The notes: generated by a model from the letters alone, not told the origin. A DNA stretch of 64,000 nucleotides from Streptomyces sp. CB02923 (GCF_001905005.1 NZ_LWKZ01000029.1:1-64000), one strand, 5' to 3'. Shown: positions 34,638-43,483, counted from the stretch's first letter. Numbers and translations are program-made.

Positions 34638-34677
34638 ATACGGCCGCGGTGCCCGGGCCCGGGCACCGCGGCCGTAT
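34638..34677 (-). terminator. 40-bp perfect palindrome after adk
   Basis: ATACGGCCGCGGTGCCCGGG is followed directly by its exact reverse complement, giving a 20-bp stem with no spare loop. It lies 20 nt past the adk stop and before the map start, so it is probably a strong terminator or an mRNA-processing hairpin. Confidence 0.7.
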
Positions 34678-34696
34678 GCGCGGTTCTCGCTGCTTG

Positions 34697-35347
34697 TCAG
34701 GCCTTGCCGAGCGCGCCCATCGCGCGCTGGGTGACCTCGTCGACCTTGCCCAGGGCCGGGATCGTGACGACCAGGTCCTGCGCCTTGTAGTGGTCGATGA
34801 TCGGCTCGGTCTCCGTGTGGTAGACCTCCAGCCGCTTGCGGACGGTCTCCTCGCGGTCGTCCTCGCGCTGGTAGAGGTCACCGCCGCAGAGGTCGCAGAC
34901 GCCCTCGGTCTTCGGCTTGTGGTAGTCCACGTGGAAGACATGGCTGCCGTCGTTGCGGCAGATCCGGCGGCCCGCGATCCGCTTGACGACCTCGTCCTCC
35001 GGGACCTCCAGGTCCAGGACGGCGTCCAGCTTCACGCCCTTGCCCTTGAGGTACGCGTCCAGCGCCTCGGCCTGGCCGAGGTTGCGCGGGAAGCCGTCCA
35101 GCAGGAAGCCGTGCCCGGCGTCCTCCTGGTCCAGCCGGTCCTCGGCCATCGCGATCGTCACCGAGTCGGGGACCAGGTTGCCCGCGTCCATGTAGGACTT
35201 CGCCTCTTTGCCGAGGTCGGTGCCCTGGCTGATGTTGGCGCGGAAGAGGTCGCCCGTGGAGATGTGCGGGATCGAGAGGTTCTTGGCCAGGTACGCGGCC
35301 TGCGTACCCTTGCCTGCCCCAGGAGGCCCGACGAGGACGATTCGCAT
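34697..35347 (-). CDS. adk: Adenylate kinase
   Basis: 216 aa. It balances AMP, ADP and ATP. The P-loop is GPPGAGKGTQ, the AMP site DGFPRN, and the LID is the long form. The LID has one Cys in RRICRND, His residues in HVFHVDYH, and CDLC, so it probably binds zinc in a Cys/His arrangement. Its ATG overlaps the secY stop (ATGA), so the two are translationally coupled as in many bacteria. Confidence 0.97.
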   Translation of the reverse strand: MRIVLVGPPGAGKGTQAAYLAKNLSIPHISTGDLFRANISQGTDLGKEAKSYMDAGNLVPDSVTIAMAEDRLDQEDAGHGFLLDGFPRNLGQAEALDAYLKGKGVKLDAVLDLEVPEDEVVKRIAGRRICRNDGSHVFHVDYHKPKTEGVCDLCGGDLYQREDDREETVRKRLEVYHTETEPIIDHYKAQDLVVTIPALGKVDEVTQRAMGALGKA

Positions 35348-36660
35348 CAGCGGAGGAACCCTTCGTAGTTGCGCTGCTGGAGCTGGCTCTCGATCTGCTT
35401 CACGGTCTCCAGACCCACACCCACGATGATCAGGATGCTCGTCCCGCCGAACGGGAAGTTCTGGTTGGCCTTGAACAGCACCAACGCCACGGTGGGCACC
35501 AGCGCGATCAGACCCAGGTACAGCGAGCCCGGCCACGTGATCCGGTTGAGCACGTAGCTGAGGTACTCGGCCGTGGGGCGACCGGCCCGGATCCCCGGGA
35601 TGAAGCCACCATACTTCTTCATGTTGTCGGCAACTTCTTCGGGGTTGAAGGAGATGGCGACGTAGAAGAACGCGAAGAAGACGATCAGCAGGAAGTACGT
35701 GACGATGTAAACCGGGTGGTTGCCCTTGGTGAAGTTGGTTTCGATCCAGGTCGCCCAGCCGGCCTTCGACCCGCTGAACTGTGCCACCAGGGCCGGGATG
35801 TAGAGCAGCGACGAAGCGAAGATGACGGGGATCACACCCGCCTGGTTCACCTTGAGCGGGATGTAGGTGGACGTACCGCCGTACGAGCGGCGTCCGATCA
35901 TCCGCTTGGCGTACTGCACGGGGATCCGCCGCTGGGCCTGTTCGACGAAGACGACCAGGGCGACCATCGCCAGGCCCACCAGGATGACGGCGAAGAACTC
36001 GATCCAGCCGTCGGCCAGCTTGCCGGACATCTTGATCTGCCACAGCGAGCCGGGGAACCCGGCCGCGATGCCGACGAACATCAGGATCGACATGCCGTTG
36101 CCGATGCCGCGGTCGGTCACCAGCTCACCGAGCCACATGACCATCGCCGTACCGGCGGTCATCGTGATGACCATCGTGATCGTCGTGAAGATGGAGTCGC
36201 TCGGCACGATCTCGCTGGCGACGGGGCAGCCCTGGAACAGCGCACCGCTCTTGGCGGTGGCGACCAGGCCGGTGCCCTGGAGGATCGCCAGCGCGACGGT
36301 CAGGTACCGGGTGTACTGGGTGATCTTCGCCTGTCCGGACTGGCCCTCTTTCTTGAGGGCCTCCAGACGGGGGATCACCACGGTCAGGAGCTGGAGGATG
36401 ATGCTTGCCGTGATGTACGGCATGATCCCCAGCGCGAAGATCGTGATCTGGAGCAGCGCACCACCGCTGAACATGTTCACCAGGCCGAAGAGACCGCCGT
36501 TGGCGCCGGCCTGCTTCATGCAGGTGTCGACATTGGAGTAGTTCACCCCGGGTACCGGAACGTGCGCTCCGAGCCGGTAGACGAGCACGATGCCCAATGT
36601 GAACAGCAGCTTCTTGCGCAGGTCGGGCGTCTTGAACGCTCGGGCGAACGCGGTGAGCAC
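35347..36660 (-). CDS. secY: Protein translocase subunit SecY
   Basis: 437 aa, channel of the Sec translocon, with ten transmembrane segments. Family motifs are GIVLVYRLGAHVPVPGV near the start, PYITASIILQLL, QAQRRIPVQYAKR and the cytosolic loop GIRAGRPTAEYL. GTG at 36660 with AGGAGG 4 nt upstream fixes the start; longer frames are false. It is split from rplO by a terminator and a 235-bp gap, so it has its own promoter. Confidence 0.98.
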   Translation of the reverse strand: MLTAFARAFKTPDLRKKLLFTLGIVLVYRLGAHVPVPGVNYSNVDTCMKQAGANGGLFGLVNMFSGGALLQITIFALGIMPYITASIILQLLTVVIPRLEALKKEGQSGQAKITQYTRYLTVALAILQGTGLVATAKSGALFQGCPVASEIVPSDSIFTTITMVITMTAGTAMVMWLGELVTDRGIGNGMSILMFVGIAAGFPGSLWQIKMSGKLADGWIEFFAVILVGLAMVALVVFVEQAQRRIPVQYAKRMIGRRSYGGTSTYIPLKVNQAGVIPVIFASSLLYIPALVAQFSGSKAGWATWIETNFTKGNHPVYIVTYFLLIVFFAFFYVAISFNPEEVADNMKKYGGFIPGIRAGRPTAEYLSYVLNRITWPGSLYLGLIALVPTVALVLFKANQNFPFGGTSILIIVGVGLETVKQIESQLQQRNYEGFLR

Positions 36661-36844
36661 GGTGCCTCCTGCGCCTCCCGCCTCTGGAGCGAGAGGTGAC
36701 GGTCTTGAGGATCGACGAATACAAAGCGGCCAAAACCGCGCAGACATTAGCCCACGCGGTGGGGGTCCGAGGGAAGAACCCCCGGAAAATACAGCAACAG
36801 TGCACGCCACCTTACCGGCGACCATGCCCCCCTTGGAACGACCA
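36661..36844. other. secY leader and promoter region
   Basis: With the hairpin at 36845-36878 this forms the 235-bp gap between rplO and secY. TAATGT on the minus strand (near 36749-36754) is a possible -10, but no good -35 lies 16-19 nt upstream. No gene is seen. Confidence 0.35.
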
Positions 36845-36878
36845 ACCGGGGATGCCCCAATACGTGGGCATCCCCGGT
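36845..36878 (-). terminator. Terminator after rplO
   Basis: ACCGGGGATGCCC pairs with GGGCATCCCCGGT, a 13-bp stem with an 8-nt loop, 17 nt past the rplO stop. It ends the S10/spc transcript and separates it from secY-adk-map. Confidence 0.85.
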
Positions 36879-36895
36879 CAGTTGATCCACTGAAC

Positions 36896-37351
36896 TCAGA
36901 TGAGCTCGGTGACGCTGCCGCCGGCAGCGTCAATCTTCTCCTTGGCGGAGCCGGAGACGGAGTCCACCGTCACCGTCAGCGCCACGGAGATCTCGCCCTG
37001 GCCCAGGACCTTGACGAGCTCGTTCTTGCGCACCGCGCCCTTGGCGACCAGGTCGGCCACCGTGACCTCGCCACCCTGCGGGTACAGCGCGGCCAGCTTG
37101 TCCAGGTTCACGACCTGGAACTGCTTGTGGGCGGGGTTCTTGAAGCCCTTCAGCTTCGGGAGGCGCATGTGGAGGGGCATCTGCCCGCCCTCGAAGCGCT
37201 CCGGAACCTGGTAGCGGGCCTTCGTGCCCTTGGTACCACGACCCGCGGTCTTACCCTTGGACGCCTCACCACGACCCACACGGGTCTTGGCGGTCTTGGC
37301 GCCCGGGGCAGGACGGAGGTTGTGGACCTTCAGCGGGTTGTTCTCCGCCAT
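36896..37351 (-). CDS. rplO: 50S ribosomal protein L15
   Basis: 151 aa. Signatures are the GRGEASKGKTAGRGTKG N-terminal loop and the GEVTVADLVAKGAV region. It overlaps nothing; rpmD ends 1 nt upstream, so the two are tightly coupled. Confidence 0.98.
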   Translation of the reverse strand: MAENNPLKVHNLRPAPGAKTAKTRVGRGEASKGKTAGRGTKGTKARYQVPERFEGGQMPLHMRLPKLKGFKNPAHKQFQVVNLDKLAALYPQGGEVTVADLVAKGAVRKNELVKVLGQGEISVALTVTVDSVSGSAKEKIDAAGGSVTELI

Positions 37352-37352
37352 G

Positions 37353-37535
37353 TCAGTCGACCTCCTCGACCGTCACGAGGTGGCGGACGGTGTGCACCAT
37401 GCCGCGGAACTCGGGGCGGTCCTCCTTGACAACCACGTCGTTGATGCCCTTGAGGCCCAGCGAACGAAGGGTGTCGCGGTGGTTCTGCTTGCTGCCGATG
37501 ATGGACTTGCTCTGGGTGACCTTGATGCGCGCCAT
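37353..37535 (-). CDS. rpmD: 50S ribosomal protein L30
   Basis: 60 aa, the usual bacterial size. RIKVTQSKSIIGSKQNHRDT and LGLKGINDVV are the family signatures. Its ATG shares one base with the rpsE stop (TAATG). Confidence 0.98.
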   Translation of the reverse strand: MARIKVTQSKSIIGSKQNHRDTLRSLGLKGINDVVVKEDRPEFRGMVHTVRHLVTVEEVD

Positions 37536-38140
37536 TACGCGTTCACCCCGGCACGCGCCCGCAGCAGAGCGGCGGGAGCAACGTCCTCCAGCGGCAGGCC
37601 ACGGCGGGCGGCGATCTCCTCGGGCCGCTGAAGGCCCTGGAGCGCTGCGCGCGTGGCGTGCACGATGTTGATCGGGTTCGACGAACCGAGCGACTTGCTC
37701 AGCACGTCGTGAATGCCCGCGCACTCCAGAACGGCGCGCACCGGGCCACCGGCGATCACACCGGTACCGGGGGAAGCCGGCTTGAGCAGGACGACGCCCG
37801 CAGCCTCTTCGCCCTGGATCGGGTGCGGGATGGTGCCGCCGATACGGGGGACCTTGAAGAAGTTCTTCTTGGCCTCCTCAACGCCCTTGGCGATGGCGGC
37901 CGGCACCTCCTTGGCCTTGCCGTAACCGACACCCACGGTGCCGTCACCATCGCCCACCACGACCAGCGCGGTGAAGCTGAAGCGACGACCACCCTTCACA
38001 ACCTTGGCGACGCGGTTGATTGCGACAACACGCTCGACGTAGGCGGTCTTCTCGGCAGCTGCGCCGCCGTCCCGCCGGTCCTTACGGTCCCGCCGCTCGC
38101 CGCCACCGGCACCGCTCCCGCGGCGCTGGGGTCCAGCCAT
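37535..38140 (-). CDS. rpsE: 30S ribosomal protein S5
   Basis: 201 aa; fidelity protein near the decoding site. The S5 domain motif is AYVERVVAINRVAKVVKGGRR-like, then FTALVVVGDGDGTVGVGYGKAKEVP. The first 35 residues are a Gly/Arg/Asp-rich extension typical of actinobacteria. Confidence 0.98.
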   Translation of the reverse strand: MAGPQRRGSGAGGGERRDRKDRRDGGAAAEKTAYVERVVAINRVAKVVKGGRRFSFTALVVVGDGDGTVGVGYGKAKEVPAAIAKGVEEAKKNFFKVPRIGGTIPHPIQGEEAAGVVLLKPASPGTGVIAGGPVRAVLECAGIHDVLSKSLGSSNPINIVHATRAALQGLQRPEEIAARRGLPLEDVAPAALLRARAGVNA

Positions 38141-38186
38141 TGGAATTACCTCTCTCTGTTACGTCCGCTAGCTACGGAACCGGGGC

Positions 38187-38570
38187 TTAGAACTTCAGCC
38201 CGGCTTCGCGGGCGGCGTCGGCCAGAGCGGCAATCCGCCCGGCGTACTGCTTGCCACCACGGTCGAACACGACGGCCTCGACACCGGCGGCCTTGGCGCG
38301 CTCGGCGACCAGGGAGCCGACCTGCTTGGCCGAGTCCGTCTTGTTGCCCTCGCCGCCACGGATCGACGCGTCCAGGGTCGACGCCGACGCCAGGGTGTGC
38401 CCCTGGATGTCGTCGATGACCTGGGCGGTGATACCGCGGTTGGTACGCGTCACGACCAGACGCGGACGCTCCGGCGTACCCGAAATCCGCTTACGGATGC
38501 GGATGTGGCGACGCTTCGCGGCGGCGCGCTTGTAGGCGTCACCCTTCGCGACCTTCACACCGTATGCCAT
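38187..38570 (-). CDS. rplR: 50S ribosomal protein L18
   Basis: 127 aa, 5S rRNA-binding. RRHIRIRKRISGTPERPRL at the N-terminus and the GGKQYAGRIAALADAAREAGL C-terminus identify it. rplF ends 3 nt upstream. Confidence 0.98.
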   Translation of the reverse strand: MAYGVKVAKGDAYKRAAAKRRHIRIRKRISGTPERPRLVVTRTNRGITAQVIDDIQGHTLASASTLDASIRGGEGNKTDSAKQVGSLVAERAKAAGVEAVVFDRGGKQYAGRIAALADAAREAGLKF

Positions 38571-38573
38571 GGC

Positions 38574-39113
38574 TTACTTACCAGCCTTTCCGACCTTGCG
38601 GCGGATGACCTCGCCGGCGTACTTGACGCCCTTGGCCTTGTACGGGTCGGGCTTGCGCAGCTTGCGGATGTTCGCGGCGACCTCGCCGACCTTCTGCTTG
38701 TCGATGCCCTCGACGCTCAGCTTGGTCGGGGACTCGACCTTGAACGAGATGCCCTCGGGCGCCTCGACCAGGATCGGGTGGCTGTAGCCGAGCGAGAACT
38801 CCAGGTTGGAGCCCTTCGCCTGGACGCGGTAACCGACACCGCTGATCTCGAGCGCCTTGGTGAATCCCTGGGTCACGCCGGTGATCATGTTCGCCACCAG
38901 CGTGCGGGACAGGCCGTGCAGGGCCTTGTTCTGACGCTCGTCGTTCGGGCGGGTGACAGCGATGAAGCCGTCCTCACCCTTGGCGACCTCGATGGGCGCG
39001 GCGACGGTGTGCTGCAGGGAGCCCTTGGGACCCTTCACCGAAACCGTGCGGCCGTCGATGGTGACGTCCACACCAGCGGGAACCTGGATGGGCAGCTTGC
39101 CAATACGCGACAT
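38574..39113 (-). CDS. rplF: 50S ribosomal protein L6
   Basis: 179 aa with the duplicated L6 fold. MSRIGKLPIQVPAGVDVTID and the C-terminal signature RKPDPYKAKGVKYAGE are diagnostic. Confidence 0.98.
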   Translation of the reverse strand: MSRIGKLPIQVPAGVDVTIDGRTVSVKGPKGSLQHTVAAPIEVAKGEDGFIAVTRPNDERQNKALHGLSRTLVANMITGVTQGFTKALEISGVGYRVQAKGSNLEFSLGYSHPILVEAPEGISFKVESPTKLSVEGIDKQKVGEVAANIRKLRKPDPYKAKGVKYAGEVIRRKVGKAGK

Positions 39114-39135
39114 TAGCTATTCCTCCGTTCCCGAA

Positions 39136-39534
39136 TTACCAGACGTAGGCGAGAACTTCTCCGCCTACGCCCTTCTTGCTGGCCTGCTGACCGGTGAGGA
39201 GCCCGTACGACGTGGAGATGATCGCCACGCCCAGGCCGCCGAGCACCTTCGGCAGGTTGGTGGACTTTGCGTAGACCCGCAGGCCCGGCTTCGAGATGCG
39301 CTTGATGCCGGCGATCGAGCGCTCGCGGTTCGGGCCGAACTTCAGCTCGAGGGTGAGGTTCTTGCCGACCTCGGCGTCCTCGACCTTCCAGCCGGTGATG
39401 TAGCCCTCCTGCTGGAGGATCTCCGCGATGTGCGACTTGATCTTGCTGTGCGGCATCACGACGGTGTCGTGGTACGCCGAGTTCGCGTTACGCAGACGCG
39501 TGAGCATGTCTGCGATGGGGTCAGTCATGGTCAT
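39136..39534 (-). CDS. rpsH: 30S ribosomal protein S8
   Basis: 132 aa, central-domain assembly protein. TDPIADMLTRLRNANSAYHD and the C-terminal STSYGLLTGQQASKKGVGGE are diagnostic. S8 autoregulates spc genes in other bacteria. The unusually long 266-bp gap ahead of it is the place where such control could act here. ATG at 39534 is used; a second ATG lies two codons downstream. Confidence 0.97.
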   Translation of the reverse strand: MTMTDPIADMLTRLRNANSAYHDTVVMPHSKIKSHIAEILQQEGYITGWKVEDAEVGKNLTLELKFGPNRERSIAGIKRISKPGLRVYAKSTNLPKVLGGLGVAIISTSYGLLTGQQASKKGVGGEVLAYVW

Positions 39535-39800
39535 GAATTGGCCTTCGGCCTCTCTCGCCGGGGTTTCCTGTATGCGCCATCCCTCTCCCCGAGCTGGGTC
39601 GGGACGGGTGCGGCGCGGGGACCTTCGGCGTAGTAAGTCGTTCCTGGGCGACGGGGCGCCCAACCCTTCTACCCTACGGGATCGAAGGGCGGGGCCCCGC
39701 CGAACAGATGCTTACCGAGAGACTCCGGAACCACCCACATGATTCCTGACGCCCGCCAGGCTGCCCTGGGGCAGCGCTGGTTGGGCGACGGGAGGGGGTG
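39535..39800. other. 266-bp gap inside the spc operon between rpsZ and rpsH
   Basis: All other gaps in this block are much shorter. I see no gene here. Several GC-rich inverted segments (for example GGGGCCCCGCC near 39690) could fold. It may hold a leader or internal promoter; nothing more can be supported. Confidence 0.4.
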
Positions 39801-39986
39801 TTACCAGGAGCTCTTGGTCACGCCCGGCAGCTCGCCACGGTGAGCCATCTCACGGAGGCACACGCGGCACAGGCCGAACTTGCGGTACACGGAGTGCGGA
39901 CGGCCGCAGCGCTGGCAACGCGTGTACGCGCGCACAGCGAACTTCGGCTTGCGGGCCGCCTTAGCGATCAGAGCCTTCTTCGCCAC
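39801..39986 (-). CDS. rpsZ: 30S ribosomal protein S14 type Z (zinc-binding)
   Basis: 61 aa, short zinc form. Ligands C24, C27, C40 and C43 are present in TRCQRCGRP and GLCRVCLREMAHRGE. It lies 2 nt after rplE. The longer zinc-free S14 found elsewhere in such genomes is not in this window. Confidence 0.98.
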   Translation of the reverse strand: MAKKALIAKAARKPKFAVRAYTRCQRCGRPHSVYRKFGLCRVCLREMAHRGELPGVTKSSW

Positions 39987-39988
39987 GG

Positions 39989-40549
39989 TCAGTTCTCCTT
40001 GAACGGGAAGCCGAGGTGACGAAGCAGGGCGCGGCCCTCATCGTCGTTGGACGCCGTGGTGACCACGGTGATGTCCATGCCCCGCTGCCGGTCGATCTTG
40101 TCCTGGTCGATCTCGTGGAACATGACCTGCTCCGTGAGACCGAAGGTGTAGTTGCCCCGACCGTCGAACTGCTTCGGGGACAGACCACGGAAGTCGCGGA
40201 TGCGCGGCAGCGCGAGCGACAGCAGGCGGTCCAGGAACTCCCACATACGGTCACCACGGAGGGTGACGTGGGCACCGATCGGCTGGCCCTCGCGCAGCTT
40301 GAACTGCGCGATGGACTTACGGGCCTTGGTGACGGCCGGCTTCTGACCGGTGATCGTGGTGAGGTCCTTGATGGCACCGTCGATCAGCTTGGAGTCGCGG
40401 GCGGCGTCGCCCACACCCATGTTGACCACGATCTTGGTCAGACCGGGGATCTGCATGACGTTCTCGTACGAGAACTCGTCCTTCAGCTTCCCGGCGATCT
40501 CTTCGCGGTAGCGCTGCTTGAGGCGCGGCGCGTTGGTGGTGGCAGTCAT
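39989..40549 (-). CDS. rplE: 50S ribosomal protein L5
   Basis: 186 aa, 5S rRNA-binding. PGLTKIVVNMGVGDAARDSK and LPRIRDFRGLSPKQFDGRGNY are signatures. ATG shares a base with the rplX stop. Confidence 0.98.
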   Translation of the reverse strand: MTATTNAPRLKQRYREEIAGKLKDEFSYENVMQIPGLTKIVVNMGVGDAARDSKLIDGAIKDLTTITGQKPAVTKARKSIAQFKLREGQPIGAHVTLRGDRMWEFLDRLLSLALPRIRDFRGLSPKQFDGRGNYTFGLTEQVMFHEIDQDKIDRQRGMDITVVTTASNDDEGRALLRHLGFPFKEN

Positions 40550-40872
40550 CAGATGTCCTCACCGGTCCGCTTGGCAACGCGGATCTTGTTGCCCTCATCG
40601 TCGAAGCGGTACCCGACGCGGGTGACGACCTTGTTGCCGTCCTTCTCCACGATCAGCTGAACGTTGCTGACGTGGATGGGGGCCTCGGTCGTCACAATGC
40701 CGCCGGTCTTGGAGCCACGAGCGGTCTGACCGGCCTTGGTGTGCTTCTTGACCCGGTTGACACCCTCGACCAGGACACGGTCCTCGCGGGGGAAGGCCGC
40801 GATGACCTTGCCCTGCTTGCCCTTGTCCTTGCCGGTGATGATCTGGACCAGGTCGCCCTTCTTGATCTTCAT
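40549..40872 (-). CDS. rplX: 50S ribosomal protein L24
   Basis: 107 aa, assembly initiator. MKIKKGDLVQIITGKDKGKQ is the KOW motif at the N-terminus. rplN ends 3 nt upstream. Confidence 0.98.
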   Translation of the reverse strand: MKIKKGDLVQIITGKDKGKQGKVIAAFPREDRVLVEGVNRVKKHTKAGQTARGSKTGGIVTTEAPIHVSNVQLIVEKDGNKVVTRVGYRFDDEGNKIRVAKRTGEDI

Positions 40873-40875
40873 CGG

Positions 40876-41244
40876 TTACAGCACCTCCGGCGCGAGCGAG
40901 ATGATCTTCATGAACTTCTTCTCGCGCAGCTCCCGGCCCACCGGGCCGAAGATACGGGTGCCGCGGGGGTCGCCATCGTTCTTGAGGATGACGGCCGCGT
41001 TCTCGTCGAAGCGGATGTACGAGCCGTCCGGACGGCGGCGCTCCTTGACGGTGCGAACGATGACCGCCTTGACGACGTCACCCTTCTTCACGTTGCCACC
41101 GGGGATCGCGTCCTTGACGGTGGCGACGATGACGTCACCGATGCCCGCGTAGCGGCGGCCCGAGCCACCGAGAACACGGATGGTGAGAATTTCCTTCGCA
41201 CCCGTGTTGTCGGCGATCCGAAGCCGCGACTCCTGCTGGATCAC
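40876..41244 (-). CDS. rplN: 50S ribosomal protein L14
   Basis: 122 aa. MIQQESRLRIADNTGAKEIL and GVVKKG-type basic motifs (DAIPGGNVKKGDVVKAVIV) identify it. A 131-bp gap lies before it, with a GGAATTTCCCG/CGGGAATTCC hairpin at 41353-41375. Confidence 0.98.
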   Translation of the reverse strand: MIQQESRLRIADNTGAKEILTIRVLGGSGRRYAGIGDVIVATVKDAIPGGNVKKGDVVKAVIVRTVKERRRPDGSYIRFDENAAVILKNDGDPRGTRIFGPVGRELREKKFMKIISLAPEVL

Positions 41245-41352
41245 GTCTATCTCCTGATCGTCTGCCGGTTCCCGGCGGGGGCCTCATTGCTGAGGCCCGC
41301 CGCCGAGCCTGGCGGAACTGACCTGGGGGAAACCCCCCAGGCGGTATCTAGC

Positions 41353-41375
41353 GGAATTCCCGAACGGGAAATTCC
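41353..41375. terminator. Hairpin between rpsQ and rplN
   Basis: GGAATTCCCG pairs with CGGGAAATTCC around AA, with one bulge, immediately after the rpsQ stop. It marks the S10/spc boundary and may partly terminate or be an RNA processing site. Confidence 0.4.
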
Positions 41376-41657
41376 TTACTTGGCCTTCTCGAGGATCTCG
41401 ACGATGCGCCAGCGCTTGCTCGCCGACAGCGGACGCGTCTCCATCAGGAGGACGCGGTCGCCGACACCGGCAGCGTTCTGCTCGTCGTGCGCCTTGAGCT
41501 TGTTCGTACGGCGGATGACCTTGCCGTACAGCGCGTGCTTGACACGGTCCTCGACGGCGACGACGACGGTCTTGTCCATCTTGTCGCTGACGACGAGACC
41601 CTCGCGGGTCTTGCGGAAGCCGCGGTCGTTCGTCTCAGTCACATTCTTCTCGCTCAT
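41376..41657 (-). CDS. rpsQ: 30S ribosomal protein S17
   Basis: 93 aa, OB-fold. GLVVSDKMDKTVVVAVEDRVKH-like region and GDRVLLMETRPLSASKRW identify it. Its ATG overlaps the rpmC stop by one base. Confidence 0.98.
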   Translation of the reverse strand: MSEKNVTETNDRGFRKTREGLVVSDKMDKTVVVAVEDRVKHALYGKVIRRTNKLKAHDEQNAAGVGDRVLLMETRPLSASKRWRIVEILEKAK

Positions 41658-41881
41658 CAGGCGCTCTCCACCGTCTCGATGCCCAGCTCGCGCTCACGCA
41701 TCAGGGTGTAGATCCGGGCGATGTCCTTGCGGACGGCCTTCAGCCGGCCGTGGTTTTCGAGCTGTCCCGTCGCCGCCTGGAAGCGGAGGTTGAACAGCTC
41801 CTCCTTGGCCTCACGAAGCTTCGCGACGAGGTCCTCGCCATTCAGCTCGCGCAGCTCGGTCGCCTTGGTACCGGCCGCCAT
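41657..41881 (-). CDS. rpmC: 50S ribosomal protein L29
   Basis: 74 aa, at the exit tunnel. LREAKEELFNLRFQAATGQL is the signature. The ATG at 41881 overlaps the rplP stop as TGATG; the GTG one codon earlier is less likely. Confidence 0.97.
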   Translation of the reverse strand: MAAGTKATELRELNGEDLVAKLREAKEELFNLRFQAATGQLENHGRLKAVRKDIARIYTLMRERELGIETVESA

Positions 41882-42300
41882 CACGACTCACCTGCCTCGC
41901 GCCGCACGATGCGGCACTTCATCGGAAGCTTGTGGGCGGCGCGGGTCAGCGCCTCCTTGGCAACCTTTTCGTTCGGGAAGGACAGCTCGAACATCACCCG
42001 ACCGGGCTTGACGTTCGCGACCCACCACTCCGGAGAACCCTTACCGGAACCCATGCGGGTTTCGGCCGGCTTCTTCGTCAGCGGGCGGTCCGGGTAAATG
42101 TTGATCCAGACCTTGCCGCCACGCTTGATGTGACGGGTCATGGCGATACGAGCGGACTCGATCTGCCGGTTCGTCACGTAGGCGGGGGTCACGGCCTGAA
42201 TGCCGTACTCACCGAAGGCAAGCTCGGTGCCACCCTTGGCCATACCGTTGCGCTTCGGGTGGTGCTGCTTGCGGTGCTTGACCCTGCGAGGGATCAGCAT
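41881..42300 (-). CDS. rplP: 50S ribosomal protein L16
   Basis: 139 aa. MLIPRRVKHRKQHHPKRNG and the later KPAETRMGSGKGSPEWWVA are diagnostic. Confidence 0.98.
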   Translation of the reverse strand: MLIPRRVKHRKQHHPKRNGMAKGGTELAFGEYGIQAVTPAYVTNRQIESARIAMTRHIKRGGKVWINIYPDRPLTKKPAETRMGSGKGSPEWWVANVKPGRVMFELSFPNEKVAKEALTRAAHKLPMKCRIVRREAGES

Positions 42301-42305
42301 GTCGG

Positions 42306-43136
42306 TCAGCCCTCCGTTCCGGTGCTCTCAGCAGCCGGAGCAGCGGCAGCGGCTTCGGCCTTGGGGGCCTCGGCAGCGGCGTTCTGCTGCGGCTTGCGGC
42401 CGCCACGGCCGCCACGCTCGCCACCGCGGCGCGGACGGTCGTTGCCGCCTCCACCACGGGCCGGGCGGTTACCCGCACGGGCGGCAGCGTTCTCGGCGCG
42501 GACCTCGGCGATGTTCTTGACGTCGCCCTTGTAGATCCAGACCTTCACACCGATACGGCCGAAGGTGGTCTTGGCCTCGAAGAAGCCGTAGTCGACGTTG
42601 GCGCGGAGCGTGTGCAGGGGCACGCGGCCCTCGCGGTAGAACTCCGAGCGCGACATCTCGGCGCCGCCGAGACGGCCACCACACTGGATCTTGATGCCCT
42701 TGGCGCCGGCCTTCATCGTCGACTGCATGCTCTTGCGCATGGCGCGACGGAAGGAGACGCGGGAGGACAGCTGCTCGGCGACGGCCTGGGCCACGAGCTG
42801 AGCATCGGTCTCGGGGTTCTTGACCTCGAGGATGTTCAGCTGGACCTGCTTGCCGGTCAGCTTCTCCAGTTCGCCGCGGATGCGGTCGGCCTCGGCGCCG
42901 CGGCGGCCGATGACGATGCCCGGACGAGCGGTGTGGATGTCGACGCGGACGCGCTCACGGGTGCGCTCGATCTCCACCTTCGAGATGCCGGCGCGCTCCA
43001 TGCCCTTCGTCATCATGCGACGAATGGCGACGTCTTCCTTGACGTAGTCCTTGTACAGCTTGTCGGCGTACCAACGCGACTTGAAGTCGGTGGTGATGCC
43101 GAGCCGGAACCCGTGCGGGTTAACCTTCTGGCCCAT
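42306..43136 (-). CDS. rpsC: 30S ribosomal protein S3
   Basis: 276 aa, mRNA entry site. MGQKVNPHGFRLGITTDFKS start, KH domain with GIVIGRRGAEADRIRGELEK, and QCGGRLGGAEMSR. The last 60 residues form an Ala/Gly/Arg-rich tail common in actinobacteria. ATG overlaps the rplV stop (TAATG). Confidence 0.98.
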   Translation of the reverse strand: MGQKVNPHGFRLGITTDFKSRWYADKLYKDYVKEDVAIRRMMTKGMERAGISKVEIERTRERVRVDIHTARPGIVIGRRGAEADRIRGELEKLTGKQVQLNILEVKNPETDAQLVAQAVAEQLSSRVSFRRAMRKSMQSTMKAGAKGIKIQCGGRLGGAEMSRSEFYREGRVPLHTLRANVDYGFFEAKTTFGRIGVKVWIYKGDVKNIAEVRAENAAARAGNRPARGGGGNDRPRRGGERGGRGGRKPQQNAAAEAPKAEAAAAAPAAESTGTEG

Positions 43137-43483
43137 TACCGGGTTCCTTCCTTGCTGCTGACGACCACGGTGATGTGGCTGGTCCGCTTGCGGATCCGGT
43201 AGGCACGGCCCTGGGCACGCGGACGGAACCGCTTCAGGGTCGGGCCCTCGTCGACGTACGCCTCGGAAATGACGAGGCTGCCGGCGTCGGTGTGGTCGTA
43301 GTTGTGCGCCGCGTTGGCAATGGCGCTGTCCAGCACCTTGCCAACGGGCACGCTCGCGGCCTGCGGGGCAAAACGCAGGACCGCCTGAGCCTCCGTGGCA
43401 TCCATGCCACGGATAAGGTCCACCACGCGGCGGGCCTTCATGGGCGTGACGCGGATGTACCGCGCCTGGGCCCTGGCTTCCAT
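43136..43483 (-). CDS. rplV: 50S ribosomal protein L22
   Basis: 115 aa from ATG at 43483 (MEARAQARYIRVTPMKARRV), the usual start, with GAAGGGA upstream. An in-frame start 8 codons earlier (43507) is possible. The tunnel loop region is RPRAQGRAYRIRKRTSHI, of wild-type length, without the macrolide-resistance duplications. Confidence 0.96.
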   Translation of the reverse strand: MEARAQARYIRVTPMKARRVVDLIRGMDATEAQAVLRFAPQAASVPVGKVLDSAIANAAHNYDHTDAGSLVISEAYVDEGPTLKRFRPRAQGRAYRIRKRTSHITVVVSSKEGTR

